Shown: positions 17,161 to 33,197 of the stretch, one piece after another
How positions within the stretch are numbered: the first letter of the stretch is position 1
Layout of the letters: each line of letters starts with the position of its first letter
DNA from: Siphonodentalium dalli
Taxonomy: Eukaryota; Mollusca; Scaphopoda; Gadilida; Siphonodentaliidae
Reading direction: 5' to 3'
DNA: 64,000 nucleotides
Assembly: GCA_032622095.1 (NCBI GenBank)
Contig: CP136069.1
Location: 161,129,043-161,193,042 of the forward strand
Position numbers and translations under genes: made by a program
The notes under the pieces: generated by a model
Told to the model about the DNA's origin: nothing
The model's database searches: none
Seen by the model: the letters and a program-made list of their open reading frames with translations, nothing else

Positions 17161-18037
17161 CAGCACTGTATCATGGTATCCTATGTTAAATCAATCATCA
17201 CGGTATCATGGCATCCTATGTTAAATCAATCAGCACTGTATCATGGTATCCTATGTTAAATCAATCAGCACGGTATCATGGTATCCTATGTTAAATCAAT
17301 CAGCACGGTATCATGGCATCCTATGTTAAATCAATCAGCACTGTATCATGGTATCCTATGTTAAATCAATCAGCACTGTATCATGGTATCCTATGTTAAA
17401 TCAATCAACACGGTATCATGGCATCCTATGTTAAATCAATCAGCACGGTATCATGGCATCCTATGTTAAATCAATCAGCACAGTATCATGGTATCCTATG
17501 TTAAATCAATCAGCACGGTATCATGGCATCCTATGTTAAATCAATCAGCACAGTATCATGGTATCCTATGTTAAATCAATCAGCACTGTATCATGGTATC
17601 CTATGTTAAATCAATCATCACGGTATCATGGCATCCTATGTTAAATCAATCAGCACTGTATCATGGTATCCTATGTTAAATCAATCAGCACGGTATCATG
17701 GTATCCTATGTTAAATCAATCAGCACGGTATCATGGCATCCTATGTTAAATCAATCAGCACTGTATCATGGTATCCTATGTTAAATCAATCAGCACTGTA
17801 TCATGGTATCCTATGTTAAATCAATCAACACGGTATCATGGCATCCTATGTTAAATCAATCAGCACGGTATCATGGCATCCTATGTTAAATCAATCAGCA
17901 CAGTATCATGGTATCCTATGTTAAATCAATCAGCACGGTATCATGGCATCCTATGTTAAATCAATCAGCACAGTATCATGGTATCCTATGTTAAATCAAT
18001 CAGCACTGTATCATGGTATCCTATGTTAAATCAATCA
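17161..18037. repeat. Perfect 420-bp (12-monomer) tandem duplication
   Basis: Bases 17,161-17,580 are repeated without a visible difference at 17,581-18,000. The match continues to 18,037, where a TCATCA monomer is replaced by TCAACA. The 12-monomer block carries the rare CAGTATC variant twice, which makes the periodicity easy to see. It is a local higher-order repeat inside the transition zone between GGCATCC-rich and GGTATCC-rich monomers. Confidence 0.85.
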
Positions 18038-19950
18038 ACACGGTATCATGGCATCCTATGTTAAATCAATCAGCACTGTATCATGGTATCCTATGTTAAA
18101 TCAATCAACACGGTATCATGGCATCCTATGTTAAATCAATCAGCACTGTATCATGGTATCCTATGTTAAATCAATCAGCACTGTATCATGGCATCCTATG
18201 TTAAATCAATCAGCACTGTATCATGGTATCCTATGTTAAATCAATCAGCACGGTATCATGGCATCCTATGTTAAATCAATCAGCACTGTATCATGGCATC
18301 CTATGTTAAATCAATCAGCACTGTATCATGGCATCCTATGTTAAATCAATCAGCACAGTATCATGGTATCCTATGTTAAATCAATCAACACGGTATCATG
18401 GCATCCTATGTTAAATCAATCAGCACTGTATCATGGCATCCTATGTTAAATCAATCAGCACTGTATCATGGTATCCTATGTTAAATCAATCAACACGGTA
18501 TCATGGCATCCTATGTTAAATCAATCAACACGGTATCATGGCATCCTATGTTAAATCAATCAGCACGGTATCATGGCATCCTATGTTAAATCAATCAGCA
18601 CGGTATCATGGCATCCTATGTTAAATCAATCAGCACTGTATCATGGTATCCTATGTTAAATCAATCAACACGGTATCATGGTATCCTATGTTAAATCAAT
18701 CAGCACGGTATCATGGCATCCTATGTTAAATCAATCAGCACTGTATCATGGCATCCTATGTTAAATCAATCAGCACGGTATCATGGCATCCTATGTTAAA
18801 TCAATCAGCACGGTATCATGGCATCCTATGTTAAATCAATCAGCACTGTATCATGGTATCCTATGTTAAATCAATCAGCACTGTATCATGGTATCCTATG
18901 TTAAATCAATCAGCACGGTATCATGGTATCCTATGTTAAATCAATCAGCACGGTATCATGGCATCCTATGTTAAATCAATCAGCACTGTATCATGGTATC
19001 CTATGTTAAATCAATCAGCACTGTATCATGGTATCCTATGTTAAATCAATCATCACGGTATCATGGCATCCTATGTTAAATCAATCAGCACTGTATCATG
19101 GCATCCTATGTTACATCAATCAACACGGTATCATGGCATCCTATGTTACATCAATCAGCACTGTATCATGGTATCCTATGTTAAATCAATCAGCACTGTA
19201 TCATAGTATCCTATGTTAAATCAATCATCACGGTATCATGGTATCCTATGTTAAATCAATCAGCACTGTATCATAGTATCCTATGTTAAATCAATCAGCA
19301 CTGTATCATGGTATCCTATGTTAAATCAATCAGCACGGTATCATGGTATCCTATGTTAAATCAATCAGCACGGTATCATGGCATCCTATGTTAAATCAAT
19401 CAGCACGGTATCATGGCATCCTATGTTAAATCAATCAGCACGGTATCATGGCATCCTATGTTAAATCAATCAGCACTGTATCATGGTATCCTATGTTAAA
19501 TCAATCAACACGGTATCATGGTATCCTATGTTAAATCAATCAGCACGGTATCATGGCATCCTATGTTAAATCAATCAACACGGTATCATGGTATCCTATG
19601 TTAAATCAATCAGCACGGTATCATGGCATCCTATGTTAAATCAATCAGCACTGTATCATGGTATCCTATGTTAAATCAATCAACACGGTATCATGGCATC
19701 CTATGTTGAATCAATCAGCACTGTATCGTGGTATCCTATGTTAAATCAATCAGCACTGTATCATAGTATCCTATGTTAAATCAATCAGCACTGTATCGTG
19801 GTATCCTATGTTAAATCAATCAGCACTGTATCGTAGTATCCTATGTTAAATCAATCAGCACTGTATCATAGTATCCTATGTTAAATCAATCAGCACGGTA
19901 TCATGGTATCCTATGTTAAATCAATCAGCACTGTATCATGGTATCCTATG

Positions 19951-19951
19951 T
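19951..19951 (+). other. Single-base insertion that shifts the satellite register
   Basis: The monomer here reads CTATGTTTAAATC, with three T where all others have two. Before this base, TTAAA starts at positions of form 35n+1; after it, TTAAA starts one base later, and that phase holds to the end of the array. It is the only net length change I found in about 1,450 monomers. Confidence 0.85.
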
Positions 19952-22900
19952 TTAAATCAATCAGCACGGTATCATGGCATCCTATGTTAAATCAATCAGC
20001 ACGGTATCATGGCATCCTATGTTAAATCAATCAACACGGTATCATGGCATCCTATGTTAAATCAATCAGCACTGTATCATGGTATCCTATGTTAAATCAA
20101 TCAACACGGTATCATGGCATCCTATGTTAAATCAATCAACACGGTATCATGGCATCCTATGTTAAATCAATCAACACGGTATCATGGTATCCTATGTTAA
20201 ATCAATCAGCACTGTATCATGGTATCCTATGTTAAATCAATCAGCACTGTATCATGGTATCCTATGTTAAATCAATCAGCACTGTATCATGGTATCCTAT
20301 GTTAAATCAATCAACACGGTATCATGGCATCCTATGTTAAATCAATCAACACGGTATCATGGTATCCTATGTTAAATCAATCAGCACTGTATCATGGTAT
20401 CCTATGTTAAATCAATCAGCACTGTATCATGGCATCCTATGTTAAATCAATCATCACGGTATCATGGCATCCTATGTTAAATCAATCAGCACGGTATCAT
20501 GGCATCCTATGTTAAATCAATCAGCACGGTATCATGGCATCCTATGTTAAATCAATCAGCACGGTATCATGGCATCCTATGTTAAATCAATCAGCACTGT
20601 ATCATGGTATCCTATGTTACATCAATCAGCACTGTATCATGGCATCCTATGTTAAATCAATCAACACGGTATCATGGCATCCTATGTTAAATCAATCAGC
20701 ACGGTATCATGGCATCCTATGTTAAATCAATCAGCACTGTATCATGGTATCCTATGTTAAATCAATCAGCACTGTATCATGGTATCCTATGTTAAATCAA
20801 TCAACACGGTATCATGGCATCCTATGTTAAATCAATCAGCACTGTATCATGGCATCCTATGTTAAATCAATCAACACGGTATCATGGTATCCTATGTTAA
20901 ATCAATCAGCACGGTATCATGGCATCCTATGTTAAATCAATCAGCACTGTATCATGGCATCCTATGTTAAATCAATCATCACGGTATCATGGCATCCTAT
21001 GTTAAATCAATCATCACGGTATCATGGCATACTATGTTAAATCAATCAGCACGGTATCATGGCATCCTATGTTAAATCAATCAGCACTGTATCATGGCAT
21101 CCTATGTTAAATCAATCAACACGGTATCATGGTATCCTATGTTAAATCAATCAGCACGGTATCATGGCATCCTATGTTAAATCAATCAGCACTGTATCAT
21201 GGCATCCTATGTTAAATCAATCAACACGGTATCATGGCATCCTATGTTAAATCAATCAACACGGTATCATGGTATCCTATGTTAAATCAATCAACACTGT
21301 ATCATGGTATCCTATGTTAAATCAATCAGCACGGTATCGTGGTATCCTATGTTAAATCAATCAGCACGGTATCGTGGTATCCTATGTTAAATCAATCAGC
21401 ACTGTATCATGGTATCCTATGTTAAATCAATCAACACGGTATCATGGTATCCTATGTTAAATCAATCAGCACAGTATCATGGTATCCTATGTTAAATCAA
21501 TCAGCACAGTATCATGGCATCCTATGTTACATCAATCAGCACGGTATCATGGTATCCTATGTTAAATCAATCAGCACAGTATCATGGCATCCTATGTTAC
21601 ATCAATCAGCACTGTATCATGGTATCCTATGTTAAATCAATCAGCACGGTATCATGGCATCCTATGTTAAATCAATCAGCACGGTATCATGGTATCCTAT
21701 GTTACATCAATCAGCACGGTATCATGGTATCCTATGTTACATCAATCAGCACTGTATCATGGTATCCTATGTTAAATCAATCAGCACGGTATCATGGTAT
21801 CCTATGTTACATCAATCAGCACTGTATCATGGTATCCTATGTTAAATCAATCAGCACGGTATCATGGTATCCTATGTTACATCAATCAGCACTGTATCAT
21901 GGTATCCTATGTTAAATCAATCAGCACTGTATCATGGTATCCTATGTTAAATCAATCAGCACGGTATCATGGTATCCTATGTTAAATCAATCAGCACGGT
22001 ATCATGGTATCCTATGTTACATCAATCAGCACTGTATCATGGTATCCTATGTTAAATCAATCAGCACTGTATCATGGTATCCTATGTTAAATCAATCAGC
22101 ACGGTATCATGGTATCCTATGTTAAATCAATCAGCACGGTATCATGGTATCCTATGTTAAATCAATCAGCACGGTATCATGGTATCCTATGTTAAATCAA
22201 TCAACACTGTATCATGGTATCCTATGTTAAATCAATCAGCACGGTATCATGGTATCCTATGTTAAATCAATCAACACGGTATCATGGTATCCTATGTTAA
22301 ATCAATCAACACTGTATCATGGTATCCTATGTTAAATCAATCAGCACGGTATCATGGTATCCTATGTTAAATCAATCAGCACGGTATCATGGTATCCTAT
22401 GTTAAATCAATCAGCACTGTATCATGGTATCCTATGTTAAATCAATCAGCACTGTATCATGGTATCCTATGTTAAATCATTTAACACTGTATCATGGTAT
22501 CCTATGTTAAATCAATCAACACTGTATCATGGTATCCTATGTTAAATCAATCAGCACGGTATCATGGTATCCTAAGTTAAATCAATCAGCACGGTATCAT
22601 GGTATCCTATGTTAAATCAATCAGCACTGTATCATGGTATCCTATGTTAAATCAATCAGCACTGTATCATGGTATCCTATGTTAAATCAATCAGCACTGT
22701 ATCATGGTATCCTATGTTAAATCAATCAGCACTGTATCATGGTATCCTATGTTAAATCAATCAGCACGGTATCATGATATCCTATGTTAAATCAATCAGC
22801 ACTGTATCATGGTATCCTATGTTAAATCAATCAGCACTGTATCATGGTATCCTATGTTAAATCAATCAGCACTGTATCATGGTATCCTATGTTAAATCAA

Positions 22901-25900
22901 TCAGCACTGTATCATGGTATCCTATGTTAAATCAATCAGCACTGTATCATGGTATCCTATGTTAAATCAATCAGCACGGTATCATGGTATCCTATGTTAA
23001 ATCAATCAGCACTGTATCATGGTATCCTATGTTAAATCAATCAGCACTGTATCATGGTATCCTATGTTAAATCAATCAGCACTGTATCATGGTATCCTAT
23101 GTTAAATCAATCAGCACGGTATCATGGTATCCTATGTTAAATCAATCAGCACTGTATCATGGTATCCTATGTTAAATCAATCAGCACTGTATCATGGTAT
23201 CCTATGTTAAATCAATCAGCACTGTATCATGGTATCCTATGTTAAATCAATCAGCACTGTATCATGGTATCCTATGTTAAATCAATCAGCACTGTATCAT
23301 GGTATCCTATGTTAAATCAATCAGCACGGTATCATGGTATCCTATGTCAAATCAATCAGCACGGTATCATGGTATCCTATGTCAAATCAATCAGCACTGT
23401 ATCATGGTATCCTATGTTAAATCAATCAGCACTGTATCATGGTATCCTATGTTAAATCAATCAGCACGGTATCATGGTATCCTATGTCAAATCAATCAGC
23501 ACTGTATCATGGTATCCTATGTTAAATCAATCAGCACTGTATCATGGTATCCTATGTTAAATCAATCAGCACGGTATCATGGTATCCTATGTTAAATCAA
23601 TCAACACTGTATCATGGTATCCTATGTTAAATCAATCAGCACTGTATCATGGTATCCTATGTTAAATCAATCAACACTGTATCATGGTATCCTATGTTAA
23701 ATCAATCAGCACTGTATCATGGTATCCTATGTTAAATCAATCAACACTGTATCATGGTATCCTATGTTAAATCAATCAGCACTGTATCATGGTATCCTAT
23801 GTTAAATCAATCAGCACTGTATCATGGTATCCTATGTTAAATCAATCAACACTGTATCATGGTATCCTATGTTAAATCAATCAGCACTGTATCATGGTAT
23901 CCTATGTTAAATCAATCAGCACTGTATCATGATATCCTATGTTAAATCAATCAGCACGGTATCATGATATCCTATGTTAAATCAATCAGCACTGTATCAT
24001 GGTATCCTATGTTAAATCAATCAACACTGTATCATGGTATCCTATGTTAAATCAATCAGCACTGTATCATGGTATCCTATGTTAAATCAATCAGCACGGT
24101 ATCATGGTATCCTATGTTAAATCAATCAGCACGGTATCATGGCATCCTATGTTAAATCAATCAGCACTGTATCATGGTATCCTATGTTAAATCAATCAGC
24201 ACTGTATCATGGTATCCTATGTTAAATCAATCAGCACGGTATCATGGTATCCTATGTTGAATCAATCAGCACTGTATCATGGTATCCTATGTTAAATCAA
24301 TCAGCACTGTATCATGGTATCCTATGTTAAATCAATCAGCACGGTATCATGGTATCCTATGTTAAATCAATCAGCACGGTATCATGGTATCCTATGTTAA
24401 ATCAATCAGCACTGTATCATGGTATCCTATGTTAAATCAATCAGCACGGTATCATGGTATCCTATGTTAAATCAATCAGCACGGTATCATGGTATCCTAT
24501 GTTAAATCAATCAGCACTGTATCATGGTATCCTATGTTAAATCAATCAGCACGGTATCATGGTATCCTATGTTAAATCAATCAGCACGGTATCATGGTAT
24601 CCTATGTTAGATCAATCAGCACTGTATCATGGTATCCTATGTTAAATCAATCAGCACTGTATCATGATATCCTATGTTAAATCAATCAGCACTGTATCAT
24701 GGTATCCTATGTTAAATCAATCAGCACGGTATCATGGTATCCTATGTTAAATCAATCAGCACTGTATCATGGTATCCTATGTTAAATCAATCAGCACTGT
24801 ATCATGGTATCCAATGTTAAATCAATCAGCACTGTATCATGGTATCCTATGTTAAATCAATCAGCACGGTATCATGGTATCCTATGTTAAATCAATCAGC
24901 ACGGTATCATGGTATCCTATGTTAAATCAATCAGCACTGTATCATGGTATCCTATGTTAAATCAATCAGCACTGTATCATGGTATCCTATGTTAAATCAA
25001 TCAGCACTGTATCATGGTATCCTATGTTAAATCAATCAGCACTGTATCATGGTATCCTATGTTAAATCAATCAGCACTGTATCGTGGTATCCTATGTTAA
25101 ATCAATCAACACTGTATCATGGTATCCTATGTTAAACCAATCAGCACGGTATCATGGTATCCTATGTTAAATCAATCAGCACTGTATCATGGTATCCTAT
25201 GTTAAATCAATCAGCACGGTATCATGGTATCCTATGTTACATCAATCAGCACTGTATCATGGTATCCTATGTTAAATCAATCAGCACGGTATCATGGTAT
25301 CCTATGTTAAATCAATCAGCACTGTATCGTTGTATCCTATGTTAAATCAATCAGCACTGTATCATGGTATCCTATGTTAAATCAATCAACACTGTATCAT
25401 GGTATCATATGTTAAATCAATCAGCACGGTATCATGGTATCCTATGTTAAATCAATCAGCACTGTATCATGGTATCCTATGTTAAATCAATCAGCACTGT
25501 ATCATGGTATCCTATGTTAAATCAATCAGCACTGTATCATGGTATCCTATGTTAAATCAATCAGCACTGTATCATGGTATCCTATGTTAAATCAATCAGC
25601 ACTGTATCGTGGTATCCTATGTTAAATCAATCAGCACGGTATCATGGTATCCTATGTTAAATCAATCAGCACTGTATCATGGTATCCTATGTTAAATCAA
25701 TCAGCACTGTATCATGGTATCCTATGTTAAATCAATCAGCACTGTATCATGGTATCCTATGTTAAATCAATCAGCACGGTATCATGGTATCCTATGTTAA
25801 ATCAATCAGCACTGTATCATGGTATCCTATGTTAAATCAATCAGCACTGTATCATGGTATCCTATGTTAAATCAATCAGCACTGTGTCATGGTATCCTAT

Positions 25901-26934
25901 GTTAAATCAATCAGCACTGTATCATGGTATCCTATGTTAAATCAATCAGCACGGTATCGTTGTATCCTATGTTAAATCAATCAGCACTGTATCATGGTAT
26001 CCTATGTTAAATCAATCAGCACGGTATCATGGTATCCTATGTTAAATCAATCATCACGGTATCGTTGTATCCTATGTTAAATCAATCAGCACTGTATCAT
26101 GGTATCCTATGTTAAATCAATCAGCACGGTATCATGGTATCCTATGTTAAATCAATCAGCACGGTATCGTTGTATCCTATGTTAAATCAATCAGCACTGT
26201 ATCATGGTATCCTATGTTAAATCAATCAGCACGGTATCATGGTATCCTATGTTAAATCAATCAGCACGGTATCATGGTATCCTATGTTAAATCAATCAGC
26301 ACTGTATCATGGTATCCTATGTTAAATCAATCAGCACGGTATCGTTGTATCCTATGTTAAATCAATCAGCACTGTATCATGGTATCCTATGTTAAATCAA
26401 TCAGCACGGTATCATGGTATCCTATGTTAAATCAATCAGCACGGTATCATGGTATCCTATGTTAAATCAATCAGCACTGTATCATGGTATCCTATGTTAA
26501 ATCAATCAGCACGGTATCATGGTATCCTATGTTAAATCAATCAGCACGGTATCATGGTATCCTATGTTAAATCAATCAGCACGGTATCGTTGTATCCTAT
26601 GTTAAATCAATCAGCACTGTATCATGGTATCCTATGTTAAATCAATCAGCACGGTATCGTTGTATCCTATGTTAAATCAATCAGCACTGTATCATGGTAT
26701 CCTATGTTAAATCAATCAGCACTGTATCATGGTATCCTATGTTAAATCAATCAGCACGGTATCGTTGTATCCTATGTTAAATCAATCAGCACTGTATCAT
26801 GGTATCCTATGTTAAATCAATCAGCACTGTATCATGGTATCCTATGTTAAATCAATCAGCACTGTATCATGGTATCCTATGTTAAATCAATCAGCACTGT
26901 ATCATGGTATCCTATGTTAAATCAATCAGCACTG

Positions 26935-29697
26935 TATCATGGTATCCTATGTTAAATCAATCAGCACTGTATCATGGTATCCTATGTTAAATCAATCAGC
27001 ACTGTATCATGGTATCCTATGTTAAATCAATCAGCACTGTATCATGGTATCCTATGTTAAATCAATCAGCACTGTATCATGGTATCCTATGTTAAATCAA
27101 TCAGCACTGTATCATGGTATCCTATGTTAAATCAATCAGCACTGTATCATGGTATCCTATGTTAAATCAATCAGCACGGTATCGTTGTATCCTATGTTAA
27201 ATCAATCAGCACTGTATCATGGTATCCTATGTTAAATCAATCAGCACTGTATCATGGTATCCTATGTTAAATCAATCAGCACTGTATCATGGTATCCTAT
27301 GTTAAATCAATCAGCACTGTATCATGGTATCCTATGTTAAATCAATCAGCACGGTATCGTTGTATCCTATGTTAAATCAATCAGCACTGTATCATGGTAT
27401 CCTATGTTAAATCAATCAGCACTGTATCATGGTATCCTATGTTAAATCAATCAGCACTGTATCATGGTATCCTATGTTAAATCAATCAGCACTGTATCAT
27501 GGCATCCTATGTTAAATCAATCAACACTGTATCATGGCATCCTATGTTAAATCAATCAGCACTGTATCATGGTATCCTATGTTAAATCAATCAGCACGGT
27601 ATCATGGTATCCTATGTTAAATCAATCAGCACGGTATCATGGTATCCTATGTTAAATCAATCAGCACGGTATCATGGTATCCTATGTTAAATCAATCAGC
27701 ACGGTATCATGGTATCCTATGTTAAATCAATCAGCACGGTATCATGGTATCCTATGTTAAATCAATCAGCACGGTATCATGGCATCCTATGTTAAATCAA
27801 TCAGCACTGTATCATGGTATCCTATGTTAAATCAATCAGCACGGTATCATGGTATCCTATGTTAAATCAATCAGCACTGTATCATGGTATCCTATGTTAA
27901 ATCAATCAGCACTGTATCATGGTATCCTATGTTAAATCAATCAGCACTGTATCATGGTATCCTATGTTAAATCAATCAGCACGGTATCATGGTATCCTAT
28001 GTTAAATCAATCAGCACTGTATCATGGTATCCTATGTTAAATCAATCAGCACGGTATCATGGTATCCTATGTTAAATCAATCAGCACTGTATCATGGTAT
28101 CCTATGTTAAATCAATCAGCACTGTATCATGGCATCCTATGTTAAATCAATCAGCACGGTATCATGGTATCCTATGTTAAATCAATCAGCACTGTATCAT
28201 GGCATCCTATGTTAAATCAATCAGCACTGTATCATGGTATCCTATGTTAAATCAATCAGCACTGTATCATGGTATCCTATGTTAAATCAATCAGCACGGT
28301 ATCATGGTATCCTATGTTAAATCAATCAGCACTGTATCATGGTATCCTATGTTAAATCAATCAGCACGGTATCATGGTATCCTATGTTAAATCAATCAGC
28401 ACTGTATCATGGTATCCTATGTTAAATCAATCAGCACGGTATCATGGCATCCTATGTTAAATCAATCAGCACGGTATCATGGTATCCTATGTTAAATCAA
28501 TCAGCACGGTATCATGGTATCCTATGTTAAATCAATCAGCACTGTATCATGGTATCCTATGTTAAATCAATCAGCACTGTATCATGGTATCCTATGTTAA
28601 ATCAATCAGCACTGTAATATGGTATCCTATGTTAAATCAATCAGCACTGTATCATGATATCCTATGTTAAATCAATCAGCACGGTATCATGGTATCCTAT
28701 GTTAGATCAATCAACACTGTATCATGGCATCCTATGTTAAATCAATCAGCACTGTATCATGGTATCCTATGTTAAATCAATCAACACTGTATCATGGCAT
28801 CCTATGTTAAATCAATCAGCACTGTATCATGGTATCCTATGTTAAATCAATCAGCACTGTATCATGGTATCTTATGTTAAATCAATCAGCACGGTATCAT
28901 GGTATCCTATGTTAAATCAATCAACACTGTATCATGATATCCTATGTTAAATCAATCAGCACGGTATCATGGTATCCTATGTTAAATCAATCAACACTGT
29001 ATCATGGCATCCTATGTTAAATCAATCAGCACTGTATCATGGTATCCTATGTTAAATCAATCAGCACTGTATCATGGTATCCTATGTTAAATCAATCAAC
29101 ACTGTATCATGGCATCCTATGTTAAATCAATCAGCACGGTATCATGGTATCCTATGTTAAATCAATCAACACTGTATCATGGCATCCTATGTTAAATCAA
29201 TCAGCACTGTATCATGGTATCCTATGTTAAATCAATCAGCACGGTATCATGGTATCCTATGTTAAATCAATCAGCACGGTATCATGGTATCCTATGTTAA
29301 ATCAATCAACACTGTATCATGGCATCCTATGTTAAATCAATCAGCACTGTATCATGGTATCCTATGTTAAATCAATCAGCACGGTATCATGGTATCCTAT
29401 GTTAAATCAATCAGCACTGTATCATGGTATCCTATGTTAAATCAATCAGCACGGTATCATGGTATCCTATGTTAAATCAATCAGCACTGTATCATGGTAT
29501 CCTATGTTAAATCAATCAGCACGGTATCATGGTATCCTATGTTAAATCAATCAGCACTGTATCATGGTATCCTATGTTAAATCAATCAGCACTGTATCAT
29601 GATATCCTATGTTAAATCAATCAGCACGGTATCATGGTATCCTATGTTAAATCAATCAGCACGGTATCATGGTATCCTATGTTAAATCAATCAGCAC
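26935..29697. repeat. Satellite block duplication (3,500-bp offset), copy 1
   Basis: The variant order from about 26,935 to 29,697 recurs 3,500 bp (100 monomers) later. Shared rare markers are ATCGTTG at 27,181 and 30,681, ACTGTAATATGG near 28,611 and 32,111, and GTTAGATC at 28,701 and 32,201. One substitution seen is CTTATG near 28,871, where copy 2 has CCTATG. Edges are set by the nearest mismatching monomers and are good to about one repeat unit. Confidence 0.85.
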
Positions 29698-30434
29698 GGT
29701 ATCATGGTATCCTATGTTAAATCAATCAGCACGGTATCATGGTATCCTATGTTAAATCAATCAGCACTGTATCATGATATCCTATGTTAAATCAATCAGC
29801 ACTGTATCATGGTATCCTATGTTAAATCAATCAGCACTGTATCATGGTATCCTATGTTAAATCAATCAGCACTGTATCATGGTATCCCATGTTAAATCAA
29901 TCAGCACTGTATCATGGTATCCTATGTTAAAGCAATCAGCAGTGTATCATGGTATCCTATGTTAAATCAATCAGCACTGTATCATGGTATCCCATGTTAA
30001 ATCAATCAGCACTGTATCATGGTATCCTATGTTAAATCAATCAGCAGTGTATCATGGTATCCTATGTTAAATCAATCAGCACTGTAGCGTGGTATCCTAT
30101 GTTAAATCAATCATCACTGTATCATGGTATCCTATGTTAAATCAATCAGCACGGTATCATGGTATCCTATGTTAAATCAATCAGCACTGTATCATGGTAT
30201 CCTATGTTAAATCAATCAGCACTGTATCATGGTATCCTATGTTAAATCAATCAGCACTGTATCATGGTATCCTATGTTAAATCAATCAGCACTGTATCAT
30301 GGTATCCTATGTTAAATCAATCAGCACTGTATCATGGTATCCTATGTTAAATCAATCAGCACGGTATCATGGTATCCTATGTTAAATCAATCAGCACTGT
30401 ATCATGGTATCCTATGTTAAATCAATCAGCACGG

Positions 30435-33197
30435 TATCATGGTATCCTATGTTAAATCAATCAGCACTGTATCATGGTATCCTATGTTAAATCAATCAGC
30501 ACTGTATCATGGTATCCTATGTTAAATCAATCAGCACTGTATCATGGTATCCTATGTTAAATCAATCAGCACTGTATCATGGTATCCTATGTTAAATCAA
30601 TCAGCACTGTATCATGGTATCCTATGTTAAATCAATCAGCACTGTATCATGGTATCCTATGTTAAATCAATCAGCACGGTATCGTTGTATCCTATGTTAA
30701 ATCAATCAGCACTGTATCATGGTATCCTATGTTAAATCAATCAGCACTGTATCATGGTATCCTATGTTAAATCAATCAGCACTGTATCATGGTATCCTAT
30801 GTTAAATCAATCAGCACTGTATCATGGTATCCTATGTTAAATCAATCAGCACGGTATCGTTGTATCCTATGTTAAATCAATCAGCACTGTATCATGGTAT
30901 CCTATGTTAAATCAATCAGCACTGTATCATGGTATCCTATGTTAAATCAATCAGCACTGTATCATGGTATCCTATGTTAAATCAATCAGCACTGTATCAT
31001 GGCATCCTATGTTAAATCAATCAACACTGTATCATGGCATCCTATGTTAAATCAATCAGCACTGTATCATGGTATCCTATGTTAAATCAATCAGCACGGT
31101 ATCATGGTATCCTATGTTAAATCAATCAGCACGGTATCATGGTATCCTATGTTAAATCAATCAGCACGGTATCATGGTATCCTATGTTAAATCAATCAGC
31201 ACGGTATCATGGTATCCTATGTTAAATCAATCAGCACGGTATCATGGTATCCTATGTTAAATCAATCAGCACGGTATCATGGCATCCTATGTTAAATCAA
31301 TCAGCACTGTATCATGGTATCCTATGTTAAATCAATCAGCACGGTATCATGGTATCCTATGTTAAATCAATCAGCACTGTATCATGGTATCCTATGTTAA
31401 ATCAATCAGCACTGTATCATGGTATCCTATGTTAAATCAATCAGCACTGTATCATGGTATCCTATGTTAAATCAATCAGCACGGTATCATGGTATCCTAT
31501 GTTAAATCAATCAGCACTGTATCATGGTATCCTATGTTAAATCAATCAGCACGGTATCATGGTATCCTATGTTAAATCAATCAGCACTGTATCATGGTAT
31601 CCTATGTTAAATCAATCAGCACTGTATCATGGCATCCTATGTTAAATCAATCAGCACGGTATCATGGTATCCTATGTTAAATCAATCAGCACTGTATCAT
31701 GGCATCCTATGTTAAATCAATCAGCACTGTATCATGGTATCCTATGTTAAATCAATCAGCACTGTATCATGGTATCCTATGTTAAATCAATCAGCACGGT
31801 ATCATGGTATCCTATGTTAAATCAATCAGCACTGTATCATGGTATCCTATGTTAAATCAATCAGCACGGTATCATGGTATCCTATGTTAAATCAATCAGC
31901 ACTGTATCATGGTATCCTATGTTAAATCAATCAGCACGGTATCATGGCATCCTATGTTAAATCAATCAGCACGGTATCATGGTATCCTATGTTAAATCAA
32001 TCAGCACGGTATCATGGTATCCTATGTTAAATCAATCAGCACTGTATCATGGTATCCTATGTTAAATCAATCAGCACTGTATCATGGTATCCTATGTTAA
32101 ATCAATCAGCACTGTAATATGGTATCCTATGTTAAATCAATCAGCACTGTATCATGATATCCTATGTTAAATCAATCAGCACGGTATCATGGTATCCTAT
32201 GTTAGATCAATCAACACTGTATCATGGCATCCTATGTTAAATCAATCAGCACTGTATCATGGTATCCTATGTTAAATCAATCAACACTGTATCATGGCAT
32301 CCTATGTTAAATCAATCAGCACTGTATCATGGTATCCTATGTTAAATCAATCAGCACTGTATCATGGTATCCTATGTTAAATCAATCAGCACGGTATCAT
32401 GGTATCCTATGTTAAATCAATCAACACTGTATCATGATATCCTATGTTAAATCAATCAGCACGGTATCATGGTATCCTATGTTAAATCAATCAACACTGT
32501 ATCATGGCATCCTATGTTAAATCAATCAGCACTGTATCATGGTATCCTATGTTAAATCAATCAGCACTGTATCATGGTATCCTATGTTAAATCAATCAAC
32601 ACTGTATCATGGCATCCTATGTTAAATCAATCAGCACGGTATCATGGTATCCTATGTTAAATCAATCAACACTGTATCATGGCATCCTATGTTAAATCAA
32701 TCAGCACTGTATCATGGTATCCTATGTTAAATCAATCAGCACGGTATCATGGTATCCTATGTTAAATCAATCAGCACGGTATCATGGTATCCTATGTTAA
32801 ATCAATCAACACTGTATCATGGCATCCTATGTTAAATCAATCAGCACTGTATCATGGTATCCTATGTTAAATCAATCAGCACGGTATCATGGTATCCTAT
32901 GTTAAATCAATCAGCACTGTATCATGGTATCCTATGTTAAATCAATCAGCACGGTATCATGGTATCCTATGTTAAATCAATCAGCACTGTATCATGGTAT
33001 CCTATGTTAAATCAATCAGCACGGTATCATGGTATCCTATGTTAAATCAATCAGCACTGTATCATGGTATCCTATGTTAAATCAATCAGCACTGTATCAT
33101 GATATCCTATGTTAAATCAATCAGCACGGTATCATGGTATCCTATGTTAAATCAATCAGCACGGTATCATGGTATCCTATGTTAAATCAATCAGCAC
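30435..33197. repeat. Satellite block duplication (3,500-bp offset), copy 2
   Basis: This is the partner of the block at 26,935-29,697. Beyond 33,197 related markers (TTAAAGCAATCAGCAGTG at 29,926 and 33,741) continue at a larger offset of 3,815 bp, which is nine more monomers. The copies therefore stay related further on, but with a 315-bp length difference. Confidence 0.83.

Noticed and set aside
513-25345. Dozens of open frames of 63-238 residues inside the satellite (MASYVKSISTVSWHP-type repeats)
   Set aside because: They are translations of the 35-bp repeat. Three monomers make 105 bases, so the same 35 residues recur. Frames open only where TTACATC or TTATATC replaces the stop-bearing TTAAATC. 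There is no start context, no splice structure, and the same frames recur wherever the DNA is duplicated.
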